NCBI GenBank assembly: GCA_011800805.1
Contig: MPNW01000308.1
Coordinates: 121,926-185,925, forward strand
From: Hirudo medicinalis
Lineage: Eukaryota > Annelida > Clitellata > Hirudinida > Hirudinidae
Reading direction: 5' to 3'
DNA: 64,000 nucleotides
Notes under the pieces: generated by a model
What the model was told of the DNA's origin: nothing
Database searches by the model: none
The model's input: the letters and a program-made list of their open reading frames with translations, nothing else
Made by a program: the position numbers and the translations under genes
In this document: piece after piece, positions 1 to 12,900 of the stretch
Numbering within the stretch: position 1 is the first letter of the stretch
How the letters are laid out: each line of letters starts with the position of its first letter

Positions 1-1
1 G

Positions 2-1965
2 AAGAACCACTGCTATCCGAACGGAAACCTCGAGACCGTGGTCGATCTGACGAAACTGAAACTGAAGCTTCAGGATGGAAATTCCAAACTCCGTCTCCAA
101 GACAACGAGGACATAAAGAACTTTCCTACCCCAACCAAGTCTCGGGACAAAATATCCGACTTCAACCGACAATCATCCGACGAGGTCCGACAACAATCCC
201 AGGTCCAGGGGACCAACAGTTTTCTCCTGAGCAGCTGGGTTACCGAAGAGACCGGGTGTGGCACCGCGGATTCTCCGTGGGTCGTGCTGGCAGGGGAAGG
301 TCAAAGGGTCAACCTCACCCTCTACGACTTCTCCCCTGAGGCTATGACCTCACCGCTAACGGGTGGCGACGGTTACTTCAAGAGTTTCGAAATCGAACAT
401 TCTCAGTCGGGTACAGCCATGCAACAAAACCGAATCCATTCGGGGGTTCTGTCCCCCAAGGCGGCTAATCGCTCAGCGGTTGACCACGGTAAACCCACCT
501 GTAGGGTCCTGGCCACCATCCGGGAGAGCCCTCACTTCCGAAGCAACACCATTTGCTCCAACCAGGGTCGTGTGGTGAACGTGGCCACGTCCCTCACGAA
601 TCGAATAGAGCTCAGATTTCTCGTGGGTCCAAAAAGCACCCGTCTGGCTGGCAAAGGAGACATGGAGGACTCTGGCAAGCCTCAAGGCTTCGACAAGGGA
701 AAGTCGAATAAGTACCAGCTTCAGTCCCACTTTCTGTTTCAGATCAAAGGTTGGTCACTGGCACCTTTGTCGGCGATCCACGACTGTTTGGTTGCTTTTG
801 TTCCTATTAATTATTAATTAATTAATTAATTAACAATGGAACAAAAGCAATTAATTAATTAATTAATTAATAATAATTGCAATCTTTAATAATGATTGAA
901 CTGATGTGAAAATCTTTAATTTTGAATTACTTTCAATGTAAACTCGTGACTTGATTGTTACACGATATCTATACTGCTCATTGTTAAACTGTCGACGTCA
1001 TCATCATCATCATCATCACCACCATCATCATCGTCGTCATCATCATCATCATCGTCGTCGTCGTCGTCATCATCATCATCATCATCATCTTGCACAATCT
1101 TGCAGTCATCGGTTGCGTCAACCCGGCTGTCCTCAGGGGCATGCGGGTGAACCGAGTGGGGGATCACGTGACCATAGATTGTGCTTCTTCCGGCGAAGTT
1201 GGCAAATGACGTGCGTCGGCGGTGTTTGGACTGGTCACTATAGGAACTGTAGCATGGTGATGAATACTTCTTGTTATGGTTGCTGTTGCTGTTGTTGTTG
1301 TTGTTGTTGTTAATGAATGTCATCATGTTTATTAAATAAATTAAATATGGCTTATTACCTCAACTTTGCAATTATAACTTGTTACCTTAGCAACCAGTTG
1401 TTTTCAATTGATGTGAATATTTCACATTTGCATAATTGCAATCCCAAGAAATAGATCTCTTGATTTATTTATTTTACTTAAAATAATTCTTAATCAATTC
1501 TATAATAACAGTAACAATTATGATATTATAATTAATTATAACATGTTAATTATGTTGGAATAATTGTTTAACATTATTCGTCCATAATTCTTCTTTGCGT
1601 TAATACACATTCATTCGAATAATTTAAAAAACACATTGACATTCAGATTTACATTCAGAAAATAATCATTCGCTCAGTTCATCTTTCTAACAACAACAAC
1701 AACAACAACAGCAACATCAGAAACAGCAACAACAACATCAACAAAAACATCAACAACATCAGCAACAGCAACAATAACATCAACAACAACAACAACTAGA
1801 AAAACTAATATCAACATCATCAACTAAAATAAAAAAGCAAAAGCATTTACACGAATCGGACTATTTTATTTATTTCTAACCTCGCAGGAAGGCACCGAAC
1901 GACTGCCAATTCCGCTTGACGACAAGAAGACCAAGAGGACAGTGTTGATGTATTTATGCGCCTGA
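2..1965 (+). CDS. CUB plus sushi (CCP) domain protein, 3' part of gene
   Basis: Three exons are visible: 2-749, 1106-1256 and 1888-1965. The reading frame is open at the left edge, so the start lies outside the window. Exon 1 encodes a CUB-like module: GCGTADSPWVVLAGEGQRV opens it, and a later cysteine strand with NRIELRFLVG resembles the conserved CUB end. Exon 2 gives a short sushi domain with four cysteines in the usual order (IGC, TIDC, MTC, RNC) and the typical G-x-W before the last one. The exon 1 to exon 2 junction keeps frame (AAA G / TC ATC). Exon 2 needs one extra base near 1197-1201 to stay open, so it holds a sequencing error or a real break. The third exon ends EGTERLPIPLDDKK...TGA; it fits by phase only. 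CUB-sushi proteins are normally secreted or membrane-bound extracellular proteins. No transmembrane segment is visible. The exact family is not recognised. Confidence 0.55.
995..1089. repeat. (CAT)n/(CGT)n trinucleotide repeat
   Basis: The + strand reads as runs of cat and cgt triplets inside the intron just upstream of the sushi exon. It produces spurious poly-His (+) and poly-Asp (-) frames. Confidence 0.9.
1690..1797. repeat. CAA/CAG/CAT-rich imperfect trinucleotide repeat
   Basis: Imperfect caa triplets interrupted by cag and cat, in the last intron of the CUB-sushi gene. Confidence 0.85.
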
Positions 1966-2045
1966 GAAGCAATCAATTTTATGGCAAGTTCCAAGACTTG
2001 AAGATAAGACTTCGCTCAATCTAATATTGTCCAGCAGGAAATGTG

Positions 2046-2091
2046 ATATTATTATTATTATTATTATTATTATTTTATTATTATTATTTTT
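2046..2091. repeat. (ATT)n repeat
   Basis: Near-perfect att triplets with one interruption, just downstream of the CUB-sushi stop codon. Confidence 0.9.
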
Positions 2092-2510
2092 CTTTAAATA
2101 TTTCCACTCTTATTTTTATTAGCAGATAAATTATAATTTGATTAAAACCTGCTTATCTTCGACTCCAAGAAGGACTTACTCTTAAGAAGGATTAAGTAGA
2201 TTCAATCCAATCACTCGACAGGAAATACCAGCTGATATTTTAGACTTCTTCTCGACGAAAATAATCTTTTCCCAAAATAAATACCTTCGCTTCTCTTGAA
2301 CGCAGGTCTCCAAAACATCGACCGCTCACCTATTTTATCGACGGAGGCACGTTTAATTATGCAATGTCAGGTCGATTCCATTGTTCAAATATCTTTGAAG
2401 AAAGTTGTTAAAGCAAGCAACCCTCCCTACAGAACGATGCCAGGTAAATTCTAAAAGAGAGATGATTACGTTCAGAGTGAGAGAGGAGGTTAACGAGAGA
2501 TGTGGAGGCC

Positions 2511-2511
2511 A

Positions 2512-2538
<27 letters not shown>
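2511..2538. repeat. (GA)n dinucleotide repeat
   Basis: Fourteen ga units in intergenic DNA. Confidence 0.9.
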
Positions 2539-2542
<4 letters not shown>

Positions 2543-3226
2543 GAAAGATAGGTCTCAGGTTTACAATGAATAAATACATTCAACTAGGTAGCCATGGGAA
2601 CACAGTTGTTTAATAAACAAAAGCAACAAAACAACAGCATAATGATTCGTCGTATTCTCTCAAGCCACATGCAAACTTCGTCCAAATTGTGCTTAACGAA
2701 TATCTATGAAGATTTGTCTCTGTCATTCTAAACTGGTCCAGGTAGTTCTGTTCCTTGAGTGCCTCTATGCACCTGCCGTGGTATTCCTACAGGTCTTTTT
2801 TGTAATCATTTTTGCCTTGAATATCTGAATTAAAGTACCTTTAGATATTTGTAAGTATCCTTAAGTGCTGCTGAATGTCTGTGGATATCTGTGTACCTAT
2901 CGTTGTATGCATGTATGGATTGGTTTGTGCGAATCTGCAGGTGTCTCTATAATCTTAGTCCTATGCGTCTCTCAGGTATCCAAAGTTTTAATAACTAATA
3001 CAACTTTTGAAAGTCTGCCATACCTTCGCCTCGTACAGGTATGAGCGTGATTGTTACGTACCTCTACAAAGACTTGAATTATAATGATACACACCTGCCG
3101 CTGTCAATCAATTATTGTCTAAATAATTTATGCGGATAATAATTATTCATTTGGGTAGCATTTAGAATAAGCGCAATGGAAATAGAGAAATAATACAGTA
3201 AACAACAAGAACAAGCAATGACAATG

Positions 3227-3272
<46 letters not shown>

Positions 3273-3282
3273 TAATAATAAT
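3227..3282. repeat. (AAT)n repeat
   Basis: Near-perfect aat triplets in intergenic DNA. Confidence 0.9.
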
Positions 3283-3363
3283 TTTATGGAAGATGTTGTG
3301 TTTGTAGTTTGAGTAACTTATACCTTTATTTAAAAAAAATTGATTTAAAATGGTTTCATTGTC

Positions 3364-3428
3364 AGGTCATAAATAATAGGTCAGGTCGTTTATAATAGGT
3401 CAGGTCGTAGATAATAGGTCAGGTCAAC
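3364..3428. repeat. Short tandem array of an approximately 19-20 bp unit
   Basis: The unit ataataggtcaggtcgt is repeated about three times with small changes, ending in ggtcaggtcaaca. It is not a trinucleotide microsatellite. Confidence 0.8.
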
Positions 3429-4119
3429 AAATGATTAACAAGTGAACAGGTAACTTTTAACGCAAATTTCGAATTCCCGCTGTTTTCAGAATGACAGTTT
3501 ATAATAGTTGACATTTCGCTTGGTTCCCACAGAAACAGAAGATAGAAATTAATTGCATTTTAAATTGATTTTTTAAAAGATTAATTAAAAATAGTATCTT
3601 CAACTTGATGAATCATTTACGTGCAAAAAAAAATCACACACACCCCCCACAAAAAAAAAAAAAAACAGAAGATCGTCTGCTTCATGAAGCGGTCGTTATT
3701 TTAAATGCCAAATTAAATGGCTTCCTTCGTCTGAACAATCGATGAATAATAATATTTATTATATAATATAATTAATGTAATGTAATATAGTTAATATAAT
3801 AATAAAAACAATAAATATATAATTATAATAATTATTTTAATAATATATATTATTATAATAATATAAATTATTATTATTATAACATTATAATATTATAATA
3901 ATTATTATAATTATATTTTTATAACAATAATAATAATAATAAAATAAATCATTATTTGTCGTAGAGAAATCGTAGGCGTTGACGGTTGTCGAAGCACGGG
4001 GAGAATATGAATCTGCAGAAATGATTTCCATTTGTGACTTACGTCACGTAGACTCGAGTCAAGAATGAGATACATTAGTAATGGCATTCTGTTCATAATT
4101 TGATTGTTATTAATATTGT

Positions 4120-4256
4120 TATTATTATCATCATCATCAGCAGCATCATCATCATCGCCATCATCATCATTATCATCACCACCATCATCATTATCATCGC
4201 CATCATCATCATATTGTATTGTCGAGGTTTTAGCATCATCGTCACCATCATCACCN

Positions 4257-4340
<84 letters not shown>
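4120..4340. repeat. Compound (ATC)n/(ATT)n repeat with one undetermined base
   Basis: Long imperfect atc tract (4120-4254) followed by an att tract (4257-4340). A single n stands at 4256 between them, consistent with an assembly join inside a repeat. Confidence 0.9.
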
Positions 4341-4344
<4 letters not shown>

Positions 4345-4676
4345 CGGAAGTACATCTCTTCGGGCTGCCCTTTTGTAAAAAAAAATTATAGCTACGCATA
4401 ATGTCCACGGAATATTAGATAAATTGTTCAATAAAAACTGGAGAATTAATATTAATTGTTGTTGTTCAAGATGAAATGCGATGTTTGAAAAAAAAACAAA
4501 ACTGAGAAAATCCAAAAAATGGACGTCCTTTTTCTTATCGACAACGGAATCTTTAGTCTTATTTTATCAGAACCAACATGGTGTGGCCTTGAGGTCCTGT
4601 GATTCGGACTTACGCCACCGTAAAGATTGTCTTATTTGAATTGAATTGAATTAAATGGAATTGAATTGAACATTTA

Positions 4677-4802
4677 TTAATCCTAACCCTAATCCTCTAA
4701 ACTTAACCTTAACTAACTAACTATGACCCTAGTCCAGTCCTTAACTCCAATACCAATCCTGACCCTAACTTTAACCGTAACACCAGCCAAACCCTAGCCT
4801 TA
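4677..4802. repeat. Degenerate telomere-like CCCTAA-type tract
   Basis: Repeated, diverged hexamers such as cctaaccctaatcc, gaccctaac and aaaccctag. They resemble the animal telomere repeat (TTAGGG on the opposite strand) but are heavily decayed. Confidence 0.5.
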
Positions 4803-5170
4803 CCCACAATCGATAAACTAACTCACTTTCTTCCGAACACCCTCGGTAATCCAGAGAAATTCGTCCTTTTTTTTGTTTCGTTCTTTTTTGCTTCTTCTCC
4901 GATACGTGTTTTCTTCGATCTGATTGGGGACTATTCGACAGCGTTTCAATCTTTTTCGTTTATCAGACCTAATGACAATGTTGCAAGGAGAGATAAGAAG
5001 ATCGTCATCATCATCACTTAAACCTATTAAAAGAAACAGTCCTAGAGTCTGTTTCACAATGGCATCTAATCCTCCGCTGACAGGATCGTCACGGTCTGAT
5101 TGTTTGAATTCACAAAACTCTGACAGTCTCAACCCATACCGTCTTTACAACTTCGTTAACCCATGTTAAC

Positions 5171-5179
5171 CCATCATCA

Positions 5180-5247
<68 letters not shown>

Positions 5248-5248
5248 G
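5171..5248. repeat. (CGT)n(CAT)n repeat
   Basis: A run of cgt triplets passes abruptly into a run of cat triplets. It creates a long spurious poly-Asp frame on the - strand. Confidence 0.9.
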
Positions 5249-6958
5249 CATAATGGGCTGTAAAAATTACTCAGCTTCAGGAAAATGTGTGTCTGCAAAG
5301 GTCTTTTAAACATGAAACATCTTTGAATAAATTAAAACTACAGAGTTAAATACTTTAAAACAGTTGTGATTGACGATTTGATAAGTGGTAATGATAATGA
5401 TCAGCAGTGACGTCATTTAGGTAGTTGGGGTCGGTGGGGGGGGGGCGACTCAGCTGCTGTGCTCCCCGGGTTTTCCACTTGCGAAGCATGAAGAACATTG
5501 ATAGGCAAAAAACATCATCAGTTAATTTTAGAAAAACTTGGGAAAGGCTGAGTGACGATGATGATGATGATGATCCCCGATATGAGGTTCCCGATGCCCT
5601 CCTTCGACAATCGACACCCTATCAAAACATTTTGTCACCTTCGGTATTTAGTATGACTTTAATATTATTACGTGATATATTAAATGTGATAGTTTAATTT
5701 CTTTAAGAATTTAATTCAAATGCTTTTTTTTTATAAAACAAACCGAACATCTGTTATTCTAATTTTGTCCTCTGTGATGACATGTTTTTAATACTATCGG
5801 CAGAGAGAAACCATGTTCGTTTAGTGGTTAAAATTATTTCAAGACATTTTATTTCTAAATTATCCTTCATAACTATCCTCGGGTACTACTAAACATAAAT
5901 ATGTGTTGTTGTTAGAATTTGTATCGATAAAAACCTTTTACATACCTTAATGTGGGGATTCTCTGTTGCCTACTTGACCAGTGGATGTGCCAAAGTTCGT
6001 TTTGCGTCAAACGTGAAGCACGAATTGTTTAAAAAATACATTTAAGGAAATTTATTTAAGAAGGCAGCAATTGATATGAAATCCCAATTTTATTTTTGCG
6101 GTGATATCTCAGTTGTCGTTGGACACCGAAAATAGCTTCCAAGTTTTTGTTACTATCTCATTTTCTTCATTCTAAAATACTAAGGTCCATTAAAGAAATA
6201 AAAAAAGAAATGAGTACCAAATATTTTGTGCTAGCAAAATTTTTTGTTAGCTATTCCAAATCAAATAGATTAGCTAAGAACGTTTCTAAGAATAAATTCC
6301 ACTAATTCCGATGGTGGATCATTACAAATTCTGCCGGTGGATCACTTGTCTCATCTGATAAAATTAAATAGCTGTCGAGAAAATGTTTCAACATTCTAGT
6401 TCCAATATCAATTTGTCGTACAGCCTCAAAAAATTAATAGGATGAAAGTGGGGGGGAGGAGGCATTAGGATGCACATTGTCTTGTATATTTTATATGAAT
6501 CACATAGGCCACAAAATTTTATCTAGCTGCATGCCTTTGAGAGGAGACAACATTCTGATTTTTATCCTGTTTCGAACCTGGTGTGTGTCGCTTAAAACAG
6601 GACAATGAATTTATTTCTATTTTATTTAATTTTAAATAAGATGCATGGCGAGGTTGAGAACGAATATCATTTGGTTACATTTTGTTTTTCCAGACAGACG
6701 ATCGCCATATTTGACTTTCGTTTGCACTTGGCTGTTTTTGTGGGGCCGATTACTACTGTAAAATATTTGCAATATTTTTCTATTTATTAGCAAGGTGGAT
6801 ACATTTGCCCGGACTGGCCATATCATATCATTTTATTTAAATTTAACGGTCGCAAATGCATTTCTTAGATTCGGCAATTACATGATTCATCGCTGTTTTT
6901 TAATCATTGTTAACATCAGCTGGATATACGTTCAACTTTGAATTGTGTTTTGCTACAG

Positions 6959-6980
6959 GTCCGGTTGAGAAATAACGAAA
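6959..6980 (+). other. 5' UTR part of adducin exon 2
   Basis: A pyrimidine-poor but usable acceptor (tgctacag) precedes 22 bases of leader before the ATG. The first non-coding exon is somewhere upstream and was not located. Confidence 0.5.
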
Positions 6981-9900
6981 ATGAACGGTCCAACTTCGCC
7001 CAAAAAGTACATCGACACTATCGGTGAGACATTTTTAAACCATGCATTAATATATTTTGCTACCAAATGGACTGTGCTTAGTCGGTTGAATTACTCCATG
7101 TTAAAGGACTTGCTAAGAACCCCAACTATGCTTTTCTGCAAGTTGAAATTAGTTTGATTGGAGAGTTGTACTTAGGACTTCTTGAAATAATCAAATCAAA
7201 AATTCACTTTTTAAGGAAAATGAACAATTCAAGGATAACTAATGCTTTTTGTGCAAGTAATTAAGTTATATTTAATTGAAAATTTAACAAGGCTTTCCAC
7301 AGCTACAATAAGATTTAGTTCTGGATTGATGTTCTAGAGCCAAAAGTATTTTATTCCAACAATTCGGTTTATGATTCAATAACCAAACATTTGTTTGTTG
7401 GAAAATGTAATGTATTTTTGTTTTATTGGATTCCAATTTAACAATGCACATCTATGCTTTGATGAGCCATTTTGCCAACTTATCTGTCTATGAGGGCATA
7501 TGAAATGCAACATTTTACAGATGTGGACAGCCCTGAATATCTCAGGGACCAATTTAGACCAGCCGAGGTGAAGCAAGATGTTCGACAGATGTCGGAGAGA
7601 AAGAGGGTCAACGAGATCCTCAAGAGCAAGCAGTTCCGTAACGAACTGGAAGACGTCGTGGTGGACAAGATCAAGTCCACTTCCCCGGACAGGGCGTCAA
7701 TCCTTGCCCTCCAACAGATGTCTGAGCTCATCTTGCCTCAGGCGAAACTGAGGCATGGACCAGTTTATGGAAGAGGTTGGTTGTTCGTACTTAACCTTAT
7801 TGTAATCTCAACTTTGACCTTTTAGTCAGGTAGTGGATGTTTTTGTTTGAAAGTTTCATAAGCACCGAGCTGCAATAATTGCACTGCACTGCAGCTTAAG
7901 AAAGGTAATTGGTCGAAAATTGCTGCTATTATTATAAATGGTGATGATAGTGATTGCTATTTTTATAATTATATTATTATAAGGGTGCTCACCTTATTAA
8001 TAATAATCATAATAATGCAAGGAGATGAGTTGTTGTTGTTGTCATACATATATAAATACATTCGTTTGTCTGCAACAATTCATCTAGTGGAATAAATCAA
8101 TGCTGCGATCATCTCGCATTTAGATGCAGCGTAAGTGCACTATCGTCTGCAGTCGATCACTTTATAAACTGCATCGAGGCAGGAATTGAACCCTCGTCCC
8201 CCGAATAACGTCTCAGTAATCCCCATCCAGGTCTGGCTTCGGTCGCCCCGATAGCCGATCTGAACAAGGAGGACGGCGTCAACTTCGAGAAGGGCGAAAA
8301 GCAACTGAGGAACAAATTGGCAGCCTGCTATCGACTGATCGACCAATACCGCTGGAGTCAACAGCAGCATGCCACCTACGTGTCGGTGAGTGGTCGCGAG
8401 AAGGCAGACGAATTTTCGAGTTTGTATCAATCTCAAGATTCTAGGTAGGCAGTGGACTCACACTTGTGGTCTTCTGATGCTTGCAAATCTATTGTTAGGT
8501 TAAGAAATCCAAGCTGTAATGGATCTTTTGTTTGTTATTATTTTTGTGATAACACCACTATCACTATCGATTGTACTATCATCACCATCATCATCAAGGT
8601 CATCATGAATGTGTTGTACTTCAGAGCAGATGTTGGCAGTGTCATCGTGGGCACATTCTGACTTAATTGCATTCAATTTAATCCTGCTGCTCGATCCATC
8701 TTAGTTCGGTCTACATTTTCATTGCCTGTCATCGACCATAATTATCGCCATCATCACCAGCACCACCACCATTATCATCCACATCATTATTATCCTGAGA
8801 TCTAAATCACTGAAGGCCAAGCCATCTCAATAAGCTCCATTGAGTTTTTGCTATTTCTGTTCACTTTTGAACCCATGGCCGACTGATTCGAGCTGATATA
8901 TTTTTAGGCTTTTGAGCTGCATGATTCAATTGTTTTTTGACAATTATTCGGCATATTGGCTCATTAAATAAGTAATTTTTTATGTGCTGAATTAAATTTA
9001 ATTAAAGTTAAATTGATAATTTATTAAATCTTCTACCAAAATGGGTGTTGAAATATGCATTGCGTTTGTATTCAGGCACGTTTGGGTCGTGACCAGCTGG
9101 TTTTCCTTATCTCATCTGGGGACGTACCCTTTGCCAACTTATCTGCTTCTGGCCTTACAACACTGAACGAGGAGGGACGGCCGACCTCGGGCGGAAAGGG
9201 GGTGGACGAGGTGGCTGCCGTGCTTCATGCGGCTGCTTATCTGGCAAAGGATGACATCAAGAGCGTCCTGCTCATGAGATCCACCACAGCTGTCTTGGTG
9301 AGTCGACAGTGAACGCGTTGAACAATGAAATGTTGAATGTTGAAAAATGAAATGTTGAATGTTGAAAAATTAAACTTCGAGTGAAAAATTTATTATTCCA
9401 CCCCTTGTGCCACTCTTAGATGAGCTCCCTGGGATCTGCCCTCCTTCCCCTCAGTCGCGATGCCATCGTCCTGGGTAGGGTTCCGTTGGTGGAGTTGAAC
9501 TCAGAAGAGGACGTTGCCAACCAACTGACTGCGGCTTTCCAGGCTGCTGATAAGGTATGGTAAACGTAAATTATTACTTTTTGCGGATTGTTATCATCGT
9601 TGTTATCCGCATCTATAGCCAAGCACAGTCAATGCCCTAGTGTGCTTTTGTGTGGCCTTCTTAGGAGTTCAAATCCTAGTCTGCTTGCAGGAGCTTTTAT
9701 TGCTTATTATTGTTATTATTATTGTTGTTGTTGTTGTTGTTATAGTTGTTATTATTATTATGATTATTGTTGTTGTTGGTTAATTAATCGCTCTTTAACA
9801 TCATCACCTCTTTGTCGTTTAATCTTAGTAACTGTGAATTGTAATAAAAAAAATGATGCATTGAAAGTAGCCAATGAAAACTCAGGATGCGCCTAATCGA

Positions 9901-12900
9901 CATCTGATTAACCTTTGTTTGTGGTGGACTTTGAAACTGCAAACGATGATGACAACCATCTTGTTTCAGGCCGTTCTCATCAGAGGTGTCGGTGCCCTGG
10001 TGTTCGGGGGATCGGTCGAGGAGACCTTCATCGCGGGTCGTAAACTTGCTGGCGCCATGGAGGCTCAGGTGAGGATCGACTAGATCTTTTCAACTGAAAT
10101 TGTGTTCTGGAGTCATCACATTATTTCACATATTAATTCACACAATAATTCACATAATTAATTAATTACTATAATTAGTGAGTGTTGTTTTGCTCAAAAG
10201 AGTTTCATTTCAAATTTGAATTGCGAACGAACGCTCGCCATCGAAATACTGTCGTAGAATAAGTGGTCTGTGCATCGTGTTACTTAACTAATTACATTAC
10301 AATTACTAATTTACTACTTAAACAATGGCATGGTAACATCGATTCTCTCCCAGCTGAAAGTGAGCCACGTCGGACTGCAAAACCTCCACCTGCCTTCAGA
10401 GGAAGTGCAGAGGAAGTTGTTTGCGTCCGCAGTCAGGAAGCAGAAGAGGGACGAGCTGGAGTTTGAGGCTCTCATGAGACACCTGGAAAATGCTGTGAGT
10501 TTCCATTTTTTTCCCGATGCACGGTGATCATTATCATGTTAACATCATTACGGTAACACGTGTGCGTTAGCTCGGAGTGTGACTTTTAATTCTGTCTTCG
10601 ATTTATTTGTACTGCTCGACAGGGCCACTGCACGGGCTACCTGTTTCGAGAGTCGCTGTTTCGAAAGGTCGAGAGGTCCGACAAGGTCAATGCCGAAGTT
10701 GAACTTCCTCCTACCGTCGTCAGCCTGGGATTGCCAGATGAGGATAAGTCAGCTGGAGTTTTTGTTGTCACTGTCATCATCATTGTCATTACCGTCGCCA
10801 TCATTACTGCGACGGAGTTAATCGGGAAAGTGTTGAACTATTGACCTACCCCGATGTAGGCCTCGGGAGAAAAAGCCCCAGTCTTTTGCGGAGTACTTGA
10901 ACTCTCCGAACACGTACAAGAGGGAGGAACTGGAAGTGGATTCGGGAACTCCCTATCACAAGAGGATCACCAAGGTATGGATATTTGGGGTTATTTGTGG
11001 ATAGCAATTGTTACTCATTGCTCGTGTTATTGTGCATCACCGACACGACCGGGAGGGTCTAAAGATCCACAGACTATTCTAGAGATGTCCATTTCTTATG
11101 GCATGGAATATTAGTTTACTGCATCAAAATAATATTATTATTCTCATTTATGTATGATTTCAACCCCGCACGTATTTAATGTCATTTTAATGATTTTCAA
11201 ATAAGCTCAGAAGTAATGTCATTCGTCGAACCGTGTTTAATAAGTAAATAAATTATCTATTTATTCATCATGCCCTGCTGCTGCTGCTGTTGTTGATGCA
11301 GACGAGATTAATTAATCGATCAAGTCACCAATTATTCTATAAATTTGTAATTGTCACCGACGACGACGACAGTGGGTGCAAGGCACCTCACCGGCAGGAA
11401 ACCTCATCAAGATCGACAATCCCAACCAATTTGCCCCAGTGGGTGCAGACACAAAGGAACTCAAGGCCACCATGAAGAAGGTCTGTTTATCAGCCTCAAT
11501 TAGGGGGTGATTGATTAGTTGATTGATGATTGATGTGATAATTATCATAATTGGTAATACCTTCAAAAGTCATTAATGACTTCTGTACTCGTTGCAGATT
11601 TGCAGGGAATATTATGATGAAAACATAACCGCAGGTCCTCAGTCGAAGATCCTCGGGGGCCTGACCTGGGACGAGGCCCAGAAGATCAAGGTCTGCCTTC
11701 ATTACTCTCCGATTGTCTTGCCGTGCCCCTTTATACTGCATCTTTTTATTATGTTTTATTAAACATCATTTGCTCCCGTTAAAATAACTTGCTTGATGTC
11801 GACAATTTTTCGACCAGGACGAGAACACGGCCTCTGAAACTGTCATCATGGTCGGTGCAGCATCCAGGGGCATCATACAAAAGGGGCACCTGGCCCAGGG
11901 CAACCTCTACAGGACCTACTATGCCCCTAACCCCTTCGCCAATGTCACAGAGGATGACGTCAATGCCTACAAGACTGAAATTGGAATGAAGACCAGTGAT
12001 AGTGAGATTGTTTTTATTGTTGTTATTATCTGTGAATGTCATTGAAAATGTCATTGTAGTTGCATCCTTGATTGTGATTTACATTTAGTGCTAATTACTG
12101 TCTGCAGTCTCCTTGCTGTTGCTAGCATGGCTTGAGTTTAAGAGTCAAAGAAACAATGTCAATTTGCCTCATAACAAAAACATGTGATGTTTCAATAATA
12201 ATAGTAACAATAATAATAATAATAATGATAAAAGTAGAAGAACAATAATAATAAAAACTTTAATTATTATAAGAAAAATCTACCGATGTTTTCCAACTAT
12301 AGAATCTTTGTCCCTCTCCCCAGACTCCTCTCACATCGTCCAATACGGGGAGGACCCCGACAGTTTGGTCCCTGGTCCGGACGGCCGTCTCATTTCGACC
12401 GAGGAGAGGATCAAACAAGTGAAGCAGCATCAGCAGCTCGTGGTCGAATCGTCACCTGTCGACGAAGCCAGCGACATTGGGGAGGATGAAGGTGAGTGAT
12501 TTGCAGTCGACAGCCAGTGCTGTTCGTGTTTTTACATCTATGTTTAAAAGTTACGTCCTGCATGTCGCCGCTCTTGTTTTGTTTTTGTATAACTCTGTTC
12601 GTATGTTGCCGTCGTTGTTATGTTTGTAGGCTAACAATTTGTTATGGCTATAACTTATTATTGCTTTTAATTTGTTATGTTAATTATTATTATTATTGTT
12701 ATTATGTTAACAATATTATTTGTATATTAATCTCAATTTTGAGTTTTTAAATTATTGAACTGCTGGAGACCTTGCACCGGTGGCAAACACCATCATCACA
12801 TGCCTCCAAAACTATGACCGTCTTTTCTATCTCGATATTCATGTTGTAATCTTGTGGCCACTGATAATCAGCCAACAAAAAGAAGCAGACATCTCAACAA

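Larger units (their letters stand above)
1966..6958. other. Intergenic, microsatellite-rich, no supported gene
   Basis: This stretch of about 5 kb between the CUB-sushi gene and adducin holds many simple repeats (listed separately), AT-rich DNA at 3740-3920 and a CCCTAA-like degenerate tract at 4677-4802. A + frame at 5425-5697 and a - frame at 4818-5132 are open and partly non-repetitive. Neither shows a domain or a convincing set of splice sites, so neither is called. The 5' untranslated exon(s) and promoter of adducin must lie at the right end of this stretch. Confidence 0.6.

Noticed and set aside
951..1326. Open frames with long poly-His or poly-Asp on both strands
   Set aside because: They are translations of a CAT/CGT microsatellite; only the part overlapping the sushi exon is coding, and in a different frame for its first half.
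4093..4515. 140-codon frame with poly-Asn/Met
   Set aside because: Microsatellite translation containing an undetermined base; no unique sequence supports a gene.
5110..5313. Poly-Asp frame on the - strand
   Set aside because: Translation of (CGT)n(CAT)n.
5425..5697. 90-codon + frame with an acidic run
   Set aside because: Partly non-repetitive, but no domain, and an acceptor-like site inside it without a matching donor; left as unexplained.
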